From Prevotella sp. (GTDB lineage: Bacteria; Bacteroidota; Bacteroidia; Bacteroidales; Bacteroidaceae), in assembly GCA_017402445.1 (NCBI GenBank), contig JAFPME010000013.1, positions 1-34,120 on the forward strand: 34,120 nt of DNA, written 5' to 3'. The notes under the pieces were generated by a model, which saw only the letters and a program-made list of their open reading frames with translations, searched no databases and had not been told where the DNA came from. Position numbers and translations under genes: made by a program. Shown piece after piece: positions 25,296 to 33,902 of the stretch; positions within the stretch are counted from its first letter, which is position 1; each line of letters begins with the position of its first letter.

Positions 25296-25391
25296 CCTTT
25301 TTTCTTTCTATTTTGTTTCAGAAAAGGTCAAAAAAGTGTCGAAAAATCGAATTTTCGCTGCTCAAAGGTCCTGCAATCGAAAGATTATACG

Positions 25392-25399
25392 TACCTTTG
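25392..25399 (+). promoter_or_regulatory. Bacteroidetes -7 box for the B12 uptake unit
   Basis: TACCTTTG followed by C matches TAnnTTTG and lies 92 bases upstream of the riboswitch, giving a leader of about 300 bases before btuB. Confidence 0.55.
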
Positions 25400-25490
25400 C
25401 AGCGAACATTTCGGCAAAACGTTGTTTCGTAGAGGCGTTGTCTCGGGGAAGACGTGAAGTCGTTCTGTCAGAAAGAGAAAAACGTACATC

Positions 25491-25655
25491 GCAATAACGG
25501 TGCCCGATCAGGGCCGCCAAAGAGGGAACGGGGTGCAAATCCCCGACTGTCCCGCAGCTGTGAGCTCCCGTATGGCCGCAAGCTACAAGCCACTGAGAGT
25601 GAATCTCGGGAAGGCGCTTGCGGTGGAGTAAGTCAGAAGACCTGCCGTTGCTTGC
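25491..25655 (+). ncRNA. Cobalamin (adenosylcobalamin) riboswitch
   Basis: The conserved core is present in order: AAAGAGGGAAC, GGTGCAAATCC, GACTGTCCCGCAGCTGTGA, GCCACTG, CGGGAAGGC and the B12 box AGTCAGAAGACCTGCC at 25631-25646. The closing stem P1 can be drawn between GCAATAACGG (25491-25500) and CCGTTGCTTGC (25645-25655). It binds a cobalamin and switches off the downstream genes when B12 is plentiful. Its position directly ahead of a TonB-dependent receptor and a btuG-like gene fits known Bacteroidetes B12 uptake operons. Confidence 0.95.
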
Positions 25656-25671
25656 TCCATTGTTTCACTAC

Positions 25672-25691
25672 CCGCCTCGTGGACAAGGCGG
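25672..25691 (+). promoter_or_regulatory. Probable riboswitch expression platform hairpin
   Basis: CCGCCT at 25672-25677 pairs with AGGCGG at 25686-25691. It is followed by TTTGAAAAGG and the ATG at 25706. With only three T residues it is a poor terminator, so control of translation initiation near GAAAAGG seems more likely. The alternative pairing with the aptamer was not worked out. Confidence 0.45.
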
Positions 25692-25705
25692 TTTGAAAAG
25701 GCTAT

Positions 25706-27727
25706 ATGAGGAAAAAAGTATTGGCAGGACTGTTGCTCGCCTGTCCGCTGTGCGTTGCTGCGCAGACGGCCGGCGGCGACACGCTCGACGCAAAGGCAGA
25801 GCAGCTGCCGTCGTTGACCGTCACCGAGAGCCGACGCCAGCAGCAGCTACGCAGCACGGCGCCGCTCCATGTGCTGGGTCACGGCGACTGGTTGCAGATG
25901 GGTCTGACCGACATGGCTGGTGCGCTGCACCGCCTGCCGGGCATCACGCTGCGCGACTACGGCGGCGCCGGCGGCATGAAGACGGTCTCCGTGCGCGGCT
26001 TCGGTGCCCAGCACACGGGCGTCAGCTACGACGGTCTGCTGCTGAGCGAGTGCCAGAGCGGTGAGATCGACGTGTCGCGCTATTCGTTGGACAACGTCGA
26101 GCAGCTCTCGCTCATCGTCGGCGACAACGACGACATCTTCATTCCGGCGCGACAGGCCAGCATGGCCGCCACGCTGAACATCGAGACTTGGGGCACCGGC
26201 AGGCCGCGCGAAGGCGAAAAAACGCCCATTTCATCGGCCGTTCACGCCCAGCTGAAGGCAGGCTCGTTCGGCTATGTGAGCCCCTACGTGCGCTACGAGC
26301 AGTGGCTGTCCGACCGCTTCGCCCTGTCGGCGATGGGCGAGTACGTGCATGCGGAGAACGACTATCCGTTCACGCTGCGCAACGTCACGCTCACCACGCG
26401 CGAACGCCGCACCAACAGCCGCATGAACCAGGGCCACGCCGAGCTGAACTTCCTCTGGAAGACGGACTCCAAGGGCGAGCTGGCCGGTAAGGCCTACTAC
26501 TACGACAACGACCGTCAGCTGCCAGGACAGGTGCGCTACTACACCAACCTGAGCAACGAGACGCTCCACGACCGCAACGCCTTCGGGCAGCTGCGCTTCC
26601 AGACACGGTGGAACGACCGCTGGGCGCTGAAGTGGCAGGGGCGCGCCACGTGGAGCGAGAGCCGCTACAACGACGGACTGGTGGCCTCGCAGGTGCAGGA
26701 CGGCAACTACTGGCAGCGCGAATACTACACGACGGCCTGCCTGCTCTACGCGCCGACCGACCGTTGGACGCTCGACTACTCGGCCGACTACAGCTACGCG
26801 AGCCTGAACAGCTCGCTGACCACCGACACGAGGCCCTACCGCCACACGCTGCTGCAGTCCGTCACGGCCAAATACCGCACAGGACGGCTCACGGTGCTGG
26901 GCCGTCTGCTTGTGTCGCTCTATCTGAACGGCGCCCGCACAGGTGCCTCGGCGCGCGACATGCGGCGCTTGTCGCCCTCGCTGTCAGCATCGTACAAGGT
27001 GCTCAGCGACGAGGAACTCTACGTCCGCGCGTCGTACAAGAACATCTTCCGCGCGCCGACGTTCAACGAGAGCTACTTCTTCCACTACGGAAGCACCAAC
27101 CTGAAGCCCGAGAGCACCGACCAGATGAACATCGGGGTGACCTACCAGCCGCGCCGCGCCACCGGCCGCTCGCCGCTCTACACGTTCACGCTCGACGCTT
27201 ACATGAACCACGTGGAGGATAAAATCGTGGGCGTGCCGTTCAACATGTTCGTCTGGACCTGCATCAACGTGGGGAAGGTGCGCACACTGGGACTCGACGC
27301 CACGGCCAAGGGCTCGTGGACGCTGACCGACCGGCAACAGCTGACGGCCTCGGGCAACTACAGCCTGCAGCGCGTGCAGAACCGCACGAACCCCGAGTCG
27401 GCCTACTACGGCAACCAGCTGGCTTACATGCCCGTCCATTCGGGCGCATGCTCCGTGGGATGGATGAACCCGTGGGTGAACGTGACGCTCAGCGGCGAGG
27501 GCGTGAGTCGGCGATGGGGCACGAACGAGCACTACGACGAAACGCAGATTGACGGCTACTTCGAGCTGGGTGCCACGGTGTGGAAAACGTTCACACTGGG
27601 CCACGGCAAGCGGAAACGGAGCCTCGAGGTGCGCTTCGACTTGAAGAACCTGCTCGACAAGCAGTACGAGATTGTCCGTCTCTACCCGATGCCCGGGCGC
27701 AGCTGGATGGTGACGGTGAAGATATAG
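25706..27727 (+). CDS. btuB: BtuB-like TonB-dependent vitamin B12 receptor
   Basis: The 673-residue outer-membrane protein has a signal peptide (MRKKVLAGLLLACPLCVAAQ) and, unlike SusC, no carboxypeptidase-regulatory domain. The TonB box area is LPSLTVTESR near residue 34. The plug follows with LHRLPGITLRDYGGAGGMKTVSVRGFGAQHTGVSYDG (quoted in order, residues about 75-112). The remainder is a 22-strand-type barrel with many aromatic and Arg-rich strands, ending LLDKQYEIVRLYPMPGRSW, the normal TonB-receptor terminal region. Placement under a cobalamin riboswitch and ahead of a btuG-like gene supports cobalamin as substrate. Its base composition is notably GC-rich compared with its neighbours. 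The stop lies in a GC-rich repeat. Confidence 0.93.
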   Translation: MRKKVLAGLLLACPLCVAAQTAGGDTLDAKAEQLPSLTVTESRRQQQLRSTAPLHVLGHGDWLQMGLTDMAGALHRLPGITLRDYGGAGGMKTVSVRGFGAQHTGVSYDGLLLSECQSGEIDVSRYSLDNVEQLSLIVGDNDDIFIPARQASMAATLNIETWGTGRPREGEKTPISSAVHAQLKAGSFGYVSPYVRYEQWLSDRFALSAMGEYVHAENDYPFTLRNVTLTTRERRTNSRMNQGHAELNFLWKTDSKGELAGKAYYYDNDRQLPGQVRYYTNLSNETLHDRNAFGQLRFQTRWNDRWALKWQGRATWSESRYNDGLVASQVQDGNYWQREYYTTACLLYAPTDRWTLDYSADYSYASLNSSLTTDTRPYRHTLLQSVTAKYRTGRLTVLGRLLVSLYLNGARTGASARDMRRLSPSLSASYKVLSDEELYVRASYKNIFRAPTFNESYFFHYGSTNLKPESTDQMNIGVTYQPRRATGRSPLYTFTLDAYMNHVEDKIVGVPFNMFVWTCINVGKVRTLGLDATAKGSWTLTDRQQLTASGNYSLQRVQNRTNPESAYYGNQLAYMPVHSGACSVGWMNPWVNVTLSGEGVSRRWGTNEHYDETQIDGYFELGATVWKTFTLGHGKRKRSLEVRFDLKNLLDKQYEIVRLYPMPGRSWMVTVKI

Positions 27728-27905
27728 CGGCCGCGGCTGCGGCCTAAATGATAAATGACAAATGATAAATGATAAACGTAAATGCAGATGATAAATGACA
27801 AATGCAAGTGCAGATGATAAAAGATAAACGCAAATGCAAATGGTAAATGACAAATGCAAGTGCAGATGAGAGATGCAAGTGCAGATGTGAGATGCAAATT
27901 GGAAA
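27725..27905 (+). repeat. GC palindrome at the btuB stop followed by AAATGATAA-type repeats
   Basis: The stop TAG continues into CGGCCGCGGCTGCGGCC, then AAATGATAAATGACAAATG words that recur with drift for about 160 bp. Two copies of a block of about 53 bp (TAAATGACAAATGCAAGTGC at about 27790 and 27843) are visible. The same combination is at 71-105 in the other orientation. The region separates btuB from the btuG-like gene without a clear terminator. Confidence 0.75.
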
Positions 27906-27942
27906 TCAATATAATAGTTTTATCAACCAAAAAGAGAGAAAA

Positions 27943-29133
27943 ATGAAAAAGTTCTTAATGAGTTTTGCCGTGCTGCTCGCCGGCACACTGTCGTTCACCG
28001 CCTGCGGTGGTGATGAGGATGGCATCGATCCGTATGAGAAACCGACACCGACACCCGACCCGACACCTGACACTAACAATAAGGTGGTGGCGGAAGACGT
28101 GTGCAACGGTGTGTTTATCGTCGGATCAGGCAACATGAAGTCTGCCGTGTCGGGCAACGTGACGTACTTAGACTTTGCTACGGGCAACACCACGGTGAAC
28201 ATGTTCGAGAAAACAAACGGGCGTAAGCTCGGACTGACTGCCAACGACGCTCTCGTCTACGGCGACAAGGTCTACTTCTTCGTGACCAACGAGAACACCA
28301 TCGAGGTGTGCGACCGCAAGACGCTCAAGAGCATCCAGCAGATCCGTACTGCCGACCTCATCGGCAAGGAGGGTGCACAGCCGCGTCATGGCTTCGCCTA
28401 CAACGGTAACGTCTACGTCAGCTTCTTCGGCGACGGCTCTGCCGCCAACGGCATCGTGGCCGCCATCGACACGGTGAAGTTCGCCGTCGGACAGAAATAC
28501 GCCGTCGGTCCATCGCCCGAAGGCGTCGGCATCGTCAACGACGTGCTCTACGTGGCCAACTCCGACTACGGCAACGGCAAGGCCAGCATCTCGCGCATCG
28601 ACCTCAAGAGCGGTGCCGACAATCAGCTGAAGCACGAAGACATCACCAACCCCTGCACCATGACCGTCATCGACGGAGCCCTCTACGTGCTCGACTACGG
28701 CACATACACCGCCGACTGGAGCAAGCAGATGAACGCCGGCGTGCGCAAGATCACTACCGACGGCAAGGTGGAGAAGGTCATCGACGCCACCTTCATGGGC
28801 TCCGACGGCAAGAAAATCTATGTCGTGAACAACCCGTGGGGCGGCAACGGTACCACCTACGGCGTCTACGATGCCGCTACGGGCAAGAAGACGGACATCA
28901 CCTACAGCGTGGCACCCTACAGCGCCGCCGCTATCTCGGCCAACCCGATGACTGGCGACATCTACATCGCCTCGCTGAACAAGAGCGCCGAGGGCGACTG
29001 GGCTGACTACGTGGCTCCCGGTTACCTCAACCAGTACGATGCCAACGGTAAGTTCGTCAAGAAGTACGACATCGGTTCGGGTCCCGTGGCCATCGTGTTC
29101 AACGTGGGTAAGGAGTACCACGAGAAGAAATAA
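27943..29133 (+). CDS. btuG: BtuG-like surface beta-propeller lipoprotein for cobalamin capture
   Basis: From ATG 27943 (MKKFLMSFAVLLAGTLSFTAC) the protein has 396 residues with a lipobox FTAC and Cys21. A Thr/Pro linker (PTPTPDPTPDT) follows, as in surface-exposed lipoproteins. The rest repeats a blade pattern typical of YncE/YVTN-type propellers: NDALVYGDKVYFFVTNENTIEV, PEGVGIVNDVLYVANSDYG, MTVIDGALYVLDYG and NPMTGDIYIAS. In Bacteroides BtuG is a propeller lipoprotein that binds B12 with extreme affinity and caps BtuB. The riboswitch-btuB-propeller order makes BtuG the best assignment, although other propeller lipoproteins cannot be excluded by eye. The ATG is preceded by AAAGAGAGAAAA. Confidence 0.82.
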   Translation: MKKFLMSFAVLLAGTLSFTACGGDEDGIDPYEKPTPTPDPTPDTNNKVVAEDVCNGVFIVGSGNMKSAVSGNVTYLDFATGNTTVNMFEKTNGRKLGLTANDALVYGDKVYFFVTNENTIEVCDRKTLKSIQQIRTADLIGKEGAQPRHGFAYNGNVYVSFFGDGSAANGIVAAIDTVKFAVGQKYAVGPSPEGVGIVNDVLYVANSDYGNGKASISRIDLKSGADNQLKHEDITNPCTMTVIDGALYVLDYGTYTADWSKQMNAGVRKITTDGKVEKVIDATFMGSDGKKIYVVNNPWGGNGTTYGVYDAATGKKTDITYSVAPYSAAAISANPMTGDIYIASLNKSAEGDWADYVAPGYLNQYDANGKFVKKYDIGSGPVAIVFNVGKEYHEKK

Positions 29134-29154
29134 TCGCTACAGCAATCTTCATTT

Positions 29155-29906
29155 GTCTACGGACTTTTCGGACCCATAGGACTTTTAACACGCAAGAGTC
29201 CCAAAAGTCCTAAAAGTCCGTAGACCTTTTTTAATACACAAGTGCAATGCCCTGCGCGTAGTATTTAGTCTACGGACTTTTCGGACTCAAAGGACTTTAA
29301 AGAAACTCCCCACCAGGATAGTCCTAAAAGTCCCGAAAGTCTGTAGACTTTTTTATATACAAGTGCAATGCCCTGCGCGTGTTTTTTAGTCTACGGACTT
29401 TTGGGACCCAAAGGACTTTAAAGAAACTCCCCACCTGAATAGTCCTAAAAGTTCTGAAAGTCCGTAGACTTTTTTATATACAAGTGCAGCGCCCTGCGCG
29501 TAGTTTTTGTCTACGGACTTTTCGGACCCATAGGACTATTAACACACAAGAATCCCAAAAGTCCTGAAAGTCCGTAGACTTTTTTATATACAAGTGCAGT
29601 GCCCTGCGCGTATTTTTTAGTCTACGGACTTTTGGAACTCAAAGGACTTTAAAGAAACTCCCCACCTGAATAGTCCAGAAAGTCCTGAAATTCCGTAGAC
29701 CTTTTTAATACACAAGTGCATACCCTGCGCGTATTTTTTAGTCTACGGACTTTTCGGACTATAAGGACTTTAAAGACAACCAACACATGAAGAGTCCTAA
29801 AAGTCCTAAAAGTCCGTAGACTAAAAAAGCAAGGCCGAAAGTCCGTAGACAATTATAAGTACAACAGGAGTAATAGTCCCAAAAGTCCAAAAAGTCTGTA
29901 GATTTT
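29155..29906. repeat. Six tandem hairpin units of 111-121 bp
   Basis: Units begin with GTCTACGGACTTTT at 29155, 29268, 29389, 29509, 29620 and 29741. Each unit is an inverted repeat: GTCTACGGACTTTT...GGAC pairs with GTCC...AAAAGTCCGTAGAC some 45-50 bases later. The hairpin is followed by a T-run and a linker with AAGTGCA and CCCTGCGCGTA. Two interior types occur: a short one (units 1 and 4, TTAACAC...AAGA) and a long one (units 2, 3, 5 and 6, TTTAAAGA...). Extra degenerate half units extend to 29906. Each hairpin resembles a terminator, so transcription from btuG probably ends here. Confidence 0.92.
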
Positions 29907-29915
29907 AAGTATAAA

Positions 29916-30290
29916 CTGTCGGAATATTTTACCGAAAAATCCTGTCAGATTTTTCTTTCGTTTTAGAAGTCCGAAGGCTTCCGAAAACGCAAACAATCCG
30001 TCTTTTTTCACCGCCAAAACCGACCTGATTTTCAGAATGGGCCGTTTTGCATCGCAGAATGGGCCATTCTGCTCGTCAAAATGAATCATTCTGTTCGATG
30101 AAATGGCCCATTTTGAGAGGTAAAATGGCCCATTTAGCAAGCCCAAAAAATGTAAAGAAAATACAAGTCGTTTGTTTTCAGGTTTTTAAAAACCTCTCAA
30201 AATTCGCGCGTACGCGTCCGCCTGATTTTTATTTCAGAAAACGGGCACTCTCAGAGCACTTTTTCGACTTTTTTGTCAGCATTTTTCCGA
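29916..30290 (+). repeat. 375-bp palindrome-array element, copy 3
   Basis: The left arm begins CTGTCGGAATATTTTACCG and continues CAGATTTTTCTTTCG. Five palindromic units have AATG cores at 30036, 30058, 30080, 30102 and 30124, exactly 22 bp apart (for example CAGAATGGGCCATTCTG). The right arm holds AATGTAAAGAAAATACAAG, CGCGCGTACGCGTCCGCC and GATTTTTATTTCAGAAA. The plus strand through the right arm reads as a peptide (about 30047-30307) with TRPPDFYFRKRALSE. The element starts 10 bp after the tandem hairpin array ends. Confidence 0.85.
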
Positions 30291-30495
30291 ATTTTACCCA
30301 TTGCTAGTCAATGCGAACGGCAGGAAAGGAACGATGATCAGCTTCCGCTCCGCGGAACTTCCGGAAAGAAAACGACCATCATCACCGTAATTCATACTGA
30401 TTGATTGTAAAGAACGGCCAAATTATAAAATAATCTTCCCCTTTCTCCGCAAAAAACGTTAATAACACGATTTTTTGTAAGATAGTCGTTCAAAT
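30291..30495. other. Intergenic stretch upstream of DUF4105, nothing recognised
   Basis: A small hairpin TTCCGCTCCGCGGAA (30343-30357) is the only visible structure before the promoter at 30496. No open frame with protein character was seen. Confidence 0.4.
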
Positions 30496-30528
30496 TTTTT
30501 CAGATTTTGGTTTTTTTTCGTATTTTTG
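30496..30528 (+). promoter_or_regulatory. Bacteroidetes promoter for the DUF4105 operon
   Basis: TTTG at 30496-30499 (-33) and TATTTTTG at 30521-30528 (-7) are spaced by 21 bases and followed by C. The ATG at 30547 lies 18 bases downstream, so the leader is very short. Confidence 0.7.
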
Positions 30529-30546
30529 CAGCAGTTTCAAGGTAAA

Positions 30547-31734
30547 ATGTTGTTCAAGCTAAAAAGGTTCTATTGTCTCGTCCTGTTGCTATGCATCATG
30601 ACAAGGATAACTGCACAGGTAGCCAAGACAGACACCGTAGCAGCTGACAGCAGCAACTTCGTCACGGCCAGTCTGGTGATAGCAGAGCCGCTGCATGCGC
30701 TCTACTCCGTCTTCGGCCACGCTACGCTCCGCATGGAGTGCCCCACGCACAACCTTGACTATGTGTTTACGTTTGAGAGTGATCCCAACTTCGGCACATT
30801 CATGACGGGTATCGCCGGGAAAGCGAAAGCAAAATACATCGCTGTACCGACAGACACGTTCATCAACGATACCCGACGGAAAGGAAGAGGGCTGAAGCAG
30901 TACAGGCTGAACCTCACCCACCACGAGAAACAGGAGCTTTGGAGAATGCTCGACGAGCAGATGGTGGCCGGTGACTACCGCAATTTCAATCTGCTTTATA
31001 CGAACTGCCTGACCACCTCCATCCTGAATGTGCAGCAATGCCTTATCGGCGAACACTTCGAGTGGGGGCCGCAGCAATATCCGCAGACGCTCAACGACGG
31101 AGAATTGTTCCGATATTCTGTGAGACACTCGCCCTGGGCAGAGTTCCTGTTCATAACATTTGGCGGCACGGCTTACGAACGACGCTCGATACAGGAATAT
31201 CGACTTACGCCTGAGACCATTGTGCCGATGCTGCGAAAAGCGACTTTCGTAAACGACTCTACAGGCGAACGCCGCAATGTGGTGACAGATGCAGGAGTGA
31301 CACTTGTGGAAAGCAGCGGCAAAGACAAGGCAACGCCCATCACACCTGTTATCGTGTTCAGCGCTTTGTTGTTGCTCACTCTGCTTGTTACAATAGCAGA
31401 ATGGTTGTTGCAGATGCAAAGACTGGCCAATGTCTACGATGCTCTGCTGTTCACGGCACAACTGCTGGTATGCCTGTTGATGCTCTACGTGACGTTCTTC
31501 TCAGAATTGTTCGTCAGCATTTGGAACTGGTATCTCGTCGTATTCCTGCCATTCCCTCTGGTGTTTTGGCTGCTGCGACGCAAAAAGATAGCTCCAACCC
31601 TATGGCTCTGCTACAGCCTTGTGCTGGTGCTCTTCATCCTCGCGACGCCTTTTATTGGCATCCTCGACTGGACGCATCAACTCATCACGGGCTCATTGCT
31701 CATTAGAAGTATTAGTAAATTTCTTATAAAATAA
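30547..31734 (+). CDS. DUF4105 domain membrane protein
   Basis: From ATG 30547 (MLFKLKRFYCLVLLLC) the protein has 395 residues; a TTG seven codons earlier lies inside the promoter box. After a signal sequence, the DUF4105 domain shows LHALYSVFGHATLRM near residue 50, FGTFMTGIAGKAKAKYI near 82, and LLYTNCLTTSI near 150 with the conserved Asn-Cys pair seen in the family. The C-terminal 140 residues hold four to five hydrophobic helices (VIVFSALLLLTLLVTIAEWLL, LLFTAQLLVCLLMLYVTFF, VLFILATPFIGILDW). The conserved Asn-Cys and Gly-His hint at a periplasmic hydrolase, but function is not established. The next gene starts 13 bp after its stop, which suggests an operon with the secreted protein and acidic peptide. 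Confidence 0.9.
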   Translation: MLFKLKRFYCLVLLLCIMTRITAQVAKTDTVAADSSNFVTASLVIAEPLHALYSVFGHATLRMECPTHNLDYVFTFESDPNFGTFMTGIAGKAKAKYIAVPTDTFINDTRRKGRGLKQYRLNLTHHEKQELWRMLDEQMVAGDYRNFNLLYTNCLTTSILNVQQCLIGEHFEWGPQQYPQTLNDGELFRYSVRHSPWAEFLFITFGGTAYERRSIQEYRLTPETIVPMLRKATFVNDSTGERRNVVTDAGVTLVESSGKDKATPITPVIVFSALLLLTLLVTIAEWLLQMQRLANVYDALLFTAQLLVCLLMLYVTFFSELFVSIWNWYLVVFLPFPLVFWLLRRKKIAPTLWLCYSLVLVLFILATPFIGILDWTHQLITGSLLIRSISKFLIK

Positions 31735-31747
31735 AATAGAATAGAAT

Positions 31748-33625
31748 ATGAAAAGAATGATACAAACAAAAATGCTGCACAGAATGCTATGCACTCTGTT
31801 GCTTTTGTGTGCTGGGGTAACTGCGGCGATGGCAGGTGCCACGGCGTCAGACTATTACTTCAAGGTAACGGCCACTCCTTCACCAACTGCAGGAGGTAAG
31901 GTGTATGTAGGCAAAGAATCGACAAACAACCCGAGTTATGTTAATAATGGAGGTACTTCAACAGCTACAGGCAAAGATCATAATGTTAATTCTGGGTCGC
32001 TTACCTTTTATTTCTATGCCAAGGCTAACAACAACTATATTTTTGATTGTTGGAGAAAGGGTTCTGCTACGGGTGAAGTGGCAAGTAGAACTTCATCGTT
32101 TAATGAGACTTTAACGTCTACGTCGGAAAGCGAGAGTAGCCCAGAGACATACAAGTATTATGCTATTTTCAAGAAGCAGACAGGTCTTATCAAAGTTATG
32201 TCAAAAGATGAGAGCAAGGGTTCTGTGCAAATTAGCAAATCTGATAACGTTCAAGATGACGTGGTTACAATCACGGCTATTCCAGATGCCTCAAATGGTG
32301 TGGCTTTCTTAGGCTGGAAGAAAAACAACCAAGGGGGAGATGGTGTATATTATTCAACAGATAATCCGTTGACATTAACAGCTGATAATAACACAAAGGG
32401 TACATATTATGCTTATTTCAGTAATGCTGCACAGAAAGTGTATATACGGTTGAAGAATAAAAAGACTCAACGATTCCTTAGTTTCTATGGAACGACAAAA
32501 GCAGAGGAGCATTCTCGCACGTTTGGAGAGGGAAGTAATCAGCAAACGAAACAAGATGGTTTCATCTTCAACAATAGTTTGAAGATGATTTCAAACACAG
32601 ATGCACAAGGAAACCCGACTACGGTATTCTTAAGGACAGGTAATCCCAATGGAACTGGTGTTACTATAAATGCTGATATTCAGGCTTCGAATACACAATA
32701 TACATCTTTGGCAGGCAATAATTACAAATTGACTTTTGAGAAAAAGGGTAAATACTATCGCGTTTATACTACTTTCACGTTTGATGATGCTGGTTCAACT
32801 GTGAAAATTCCTTCTTATCTATGTGATATAGGTTCTGATTTTGCAGTGATGAAATCCGAGATTTCTGATGATGGCGAGGCTGATTGGGAAATTTACTCGC
32901 TCGATGAAAATACTACCGAAGGAGCATTTGGTGCCAACACCAAGGAAAAGTTCACGAAAGACGGCATGTATTACACCACGATGTACACTGACTTCCCATA
33001 TAAACTGCTCGACGGTGTGAATGCTTATTATCTTGTATATAACGAAGAATTCACAGAGATTACAGACCGCGTAGTGTTTACACAGGTTAAAGCAAATAAT
33101 GGAGTGACCATTGTTCCGGCTTATACGGCTGTCATTTTGGAGTGCCAGAAGGTGCAGAACGATATCAACTCTACATCTACCGTCACCAACCGATTGTTGC
33201 CACTCCTTCCTAATGCAGAAGGCACAGGACAAATCGTGAATGAAGGCGCCAACTTCCTGAAAGGGTATATCTCAGTAAATGGCAGCACGGTGGCAAACAA
33301 CAAGAAACGTATGTACGTACTTTCTGCCAATAAGGAAGGCGTATTGGGATTCCATCCGTATTCCAAAGATAACATGACGCCCAACAAGGCTTATCTGTTG
33401 GCACCAGAGGCTACGGATGAACAGATAGCCGAATATGCCAAAAAGGTGACCTTCTCCTTCGGCGAGGTTGAAGAAGAGGACGAGGGCACGGTGACGAAGA
33501 TACAGATGTCGGAAGAAGTGGTGAACGAGGCTGACGGTGACATCTACGATCTGCTGGGCCGCAAGGTGGAGAATCCCGGCCGTGGCATCTACATCAAGAA
33601 TAATAAGAAGTTTGTTGTGAAATAA
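31748..33625 (+). CDS. Large secreted protein with InlB-like beta repeats and sorting-like tail
   Basis: The 625-residue protein has a signal peptide (MLHRMLCTLLLLCAGVTAAMAG region). Two N-terminal segments resemble bacterial B-repeat/Flg_new modules: YIFDCWRKGSATGE ... YYAIFKK near residues 100-145 and VAFLGWKKNNQGGDG ... YYAYFSN near 190-230. The middle (VYIRLKNKKTQRFLSFYG, KYYRVYTTFTF) has no family I can name. The C-terminal part has NKAYLLAPEA, an acidic EVEEEDEG linker and the tail DIYDLLGRKVENPGRG then IYIKNNKKFVVK, a good match to type IX-like tails. This order (AYxxAP, acidic linker, tail) is shared with the 1241-residue protein at 20114. The first two thirds are AT-rich relative to the last third. 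An acidic peptide gene follows after 20 bp. Confidence 0.88.
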   Translation: MKRMIQTKMLHRMLCTLLLLCAGVTAAMAGATASDYYFKVTATPSPTAGGKVYVGKESTNNPSYVNNGGTSTATGKDHNVNSGSLTFYFYAKANNNYIFDCWRKGSATGEVASRTSSFNETLTSTSESESSPETYKYYAIFKKQTGLIKVMSKDESKGSVQISKSDNVQDDVVTITAIPDASNGVAFLGWKKNNQGGDGVYYSTDNPLTLTADNNTKGTYYAYFSNAAQKVYIRLKNKKTQRFLSFYGTTKAEEHSRTFGEGSNQQTKQDGFIFNNSLKMISNTDAQGNPTTVFLRTGNPNGTGVTINADIQASNTQYTSLAGNNYKLTFEKKGKYYRVYTTFTFDDAGSTVKIPSYLCDIGSDFAVMKSEISDDGEADWEIYSLDENTTEGAFGANTKEKFTKDGMYYTTMYTDFPYKLLDGVNAYYLVYNEEFTEITDRVVFTQVKANNGVTIVPAYTAVILECQKVQNDINSTSTVTNRLLPLLPNAEGTGQIVNEGANFLKGYISVNGSTVANNKKRMYVLSANKEGVLGFHPYSKDNMTPNKAYLLAPEATDEQIAEYAKKVTFSFGEVEEEDEGTVTKIQMSEEVVNEADGDIYDLLGRKVENPGRGIYIKNNKKFVVK

Positions 33626-33645
33626 AATAAATAGGAAGGATAACG

Positions 33646-33861
33646 ATGAAAAAGGAATATAGAAAACCCATGGCTGAGAGCATCCGCATCATGGCGGAGT
33701 CCAACTATGCTCTGGAGCTGCCGGTGAGCAACACTACGGTTGACGATGAGGCCAGCAAAGAGAACAGCGGCATCTGGGACGATGTGGACGATGAGAACGA
33801 TGGTGGCTCGGGTGCCAAGATGGTGAAGTCGCTTTGGGGCGATGAGGAAACGGAAGAGTAG
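33646..33861 (+). CDS. Small acidic protein of the MKK-x-Y-x-KP type
   Basis: The 71-residue product starts MKKEYRKPMAESIRIMAE and ends SLWGDEETEE. It has an acidic middle (DDVDDEND) and no signal peptide. It follows the 625-residue secreted protein by 20 bp, preceded by AGGAAGGATAACG, a good ribosome binding site. Compared with 19895-20095, it shares the MKK-x-Y-x-KP opening, a KEN in the middle and a final (S)-x-WGD-acidic motif, while the rest has diverged. No modifying enzyme, peptidase or exporter gene is next to it in the window. Confidence 0.82.
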   Translation: MKKEYRKPMAESIRIMAESNYALELPVSNTTVDDEASKENSGIWDDVDDENDGGSGAKMVKSLWGDEETEE

Positions 33862-33902
33862 GGGCCGGCAGTAAGTCTGCTCAGTGCTCTCGTATAACGT
33901 AG

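Noticed and set aside
27682-27930. A minus-strand frame rich in His, Leu, Ile, Cys and Phe over the AAATGATAA repeats
   Set aside because: It is a translation of the low-complexity repeat, overlaps the btuB end, and has no independent support.
30343-30357. Short perfect hairpin as a terminator
   Set aside because: There is no T-run after it and no gene directly upstream.
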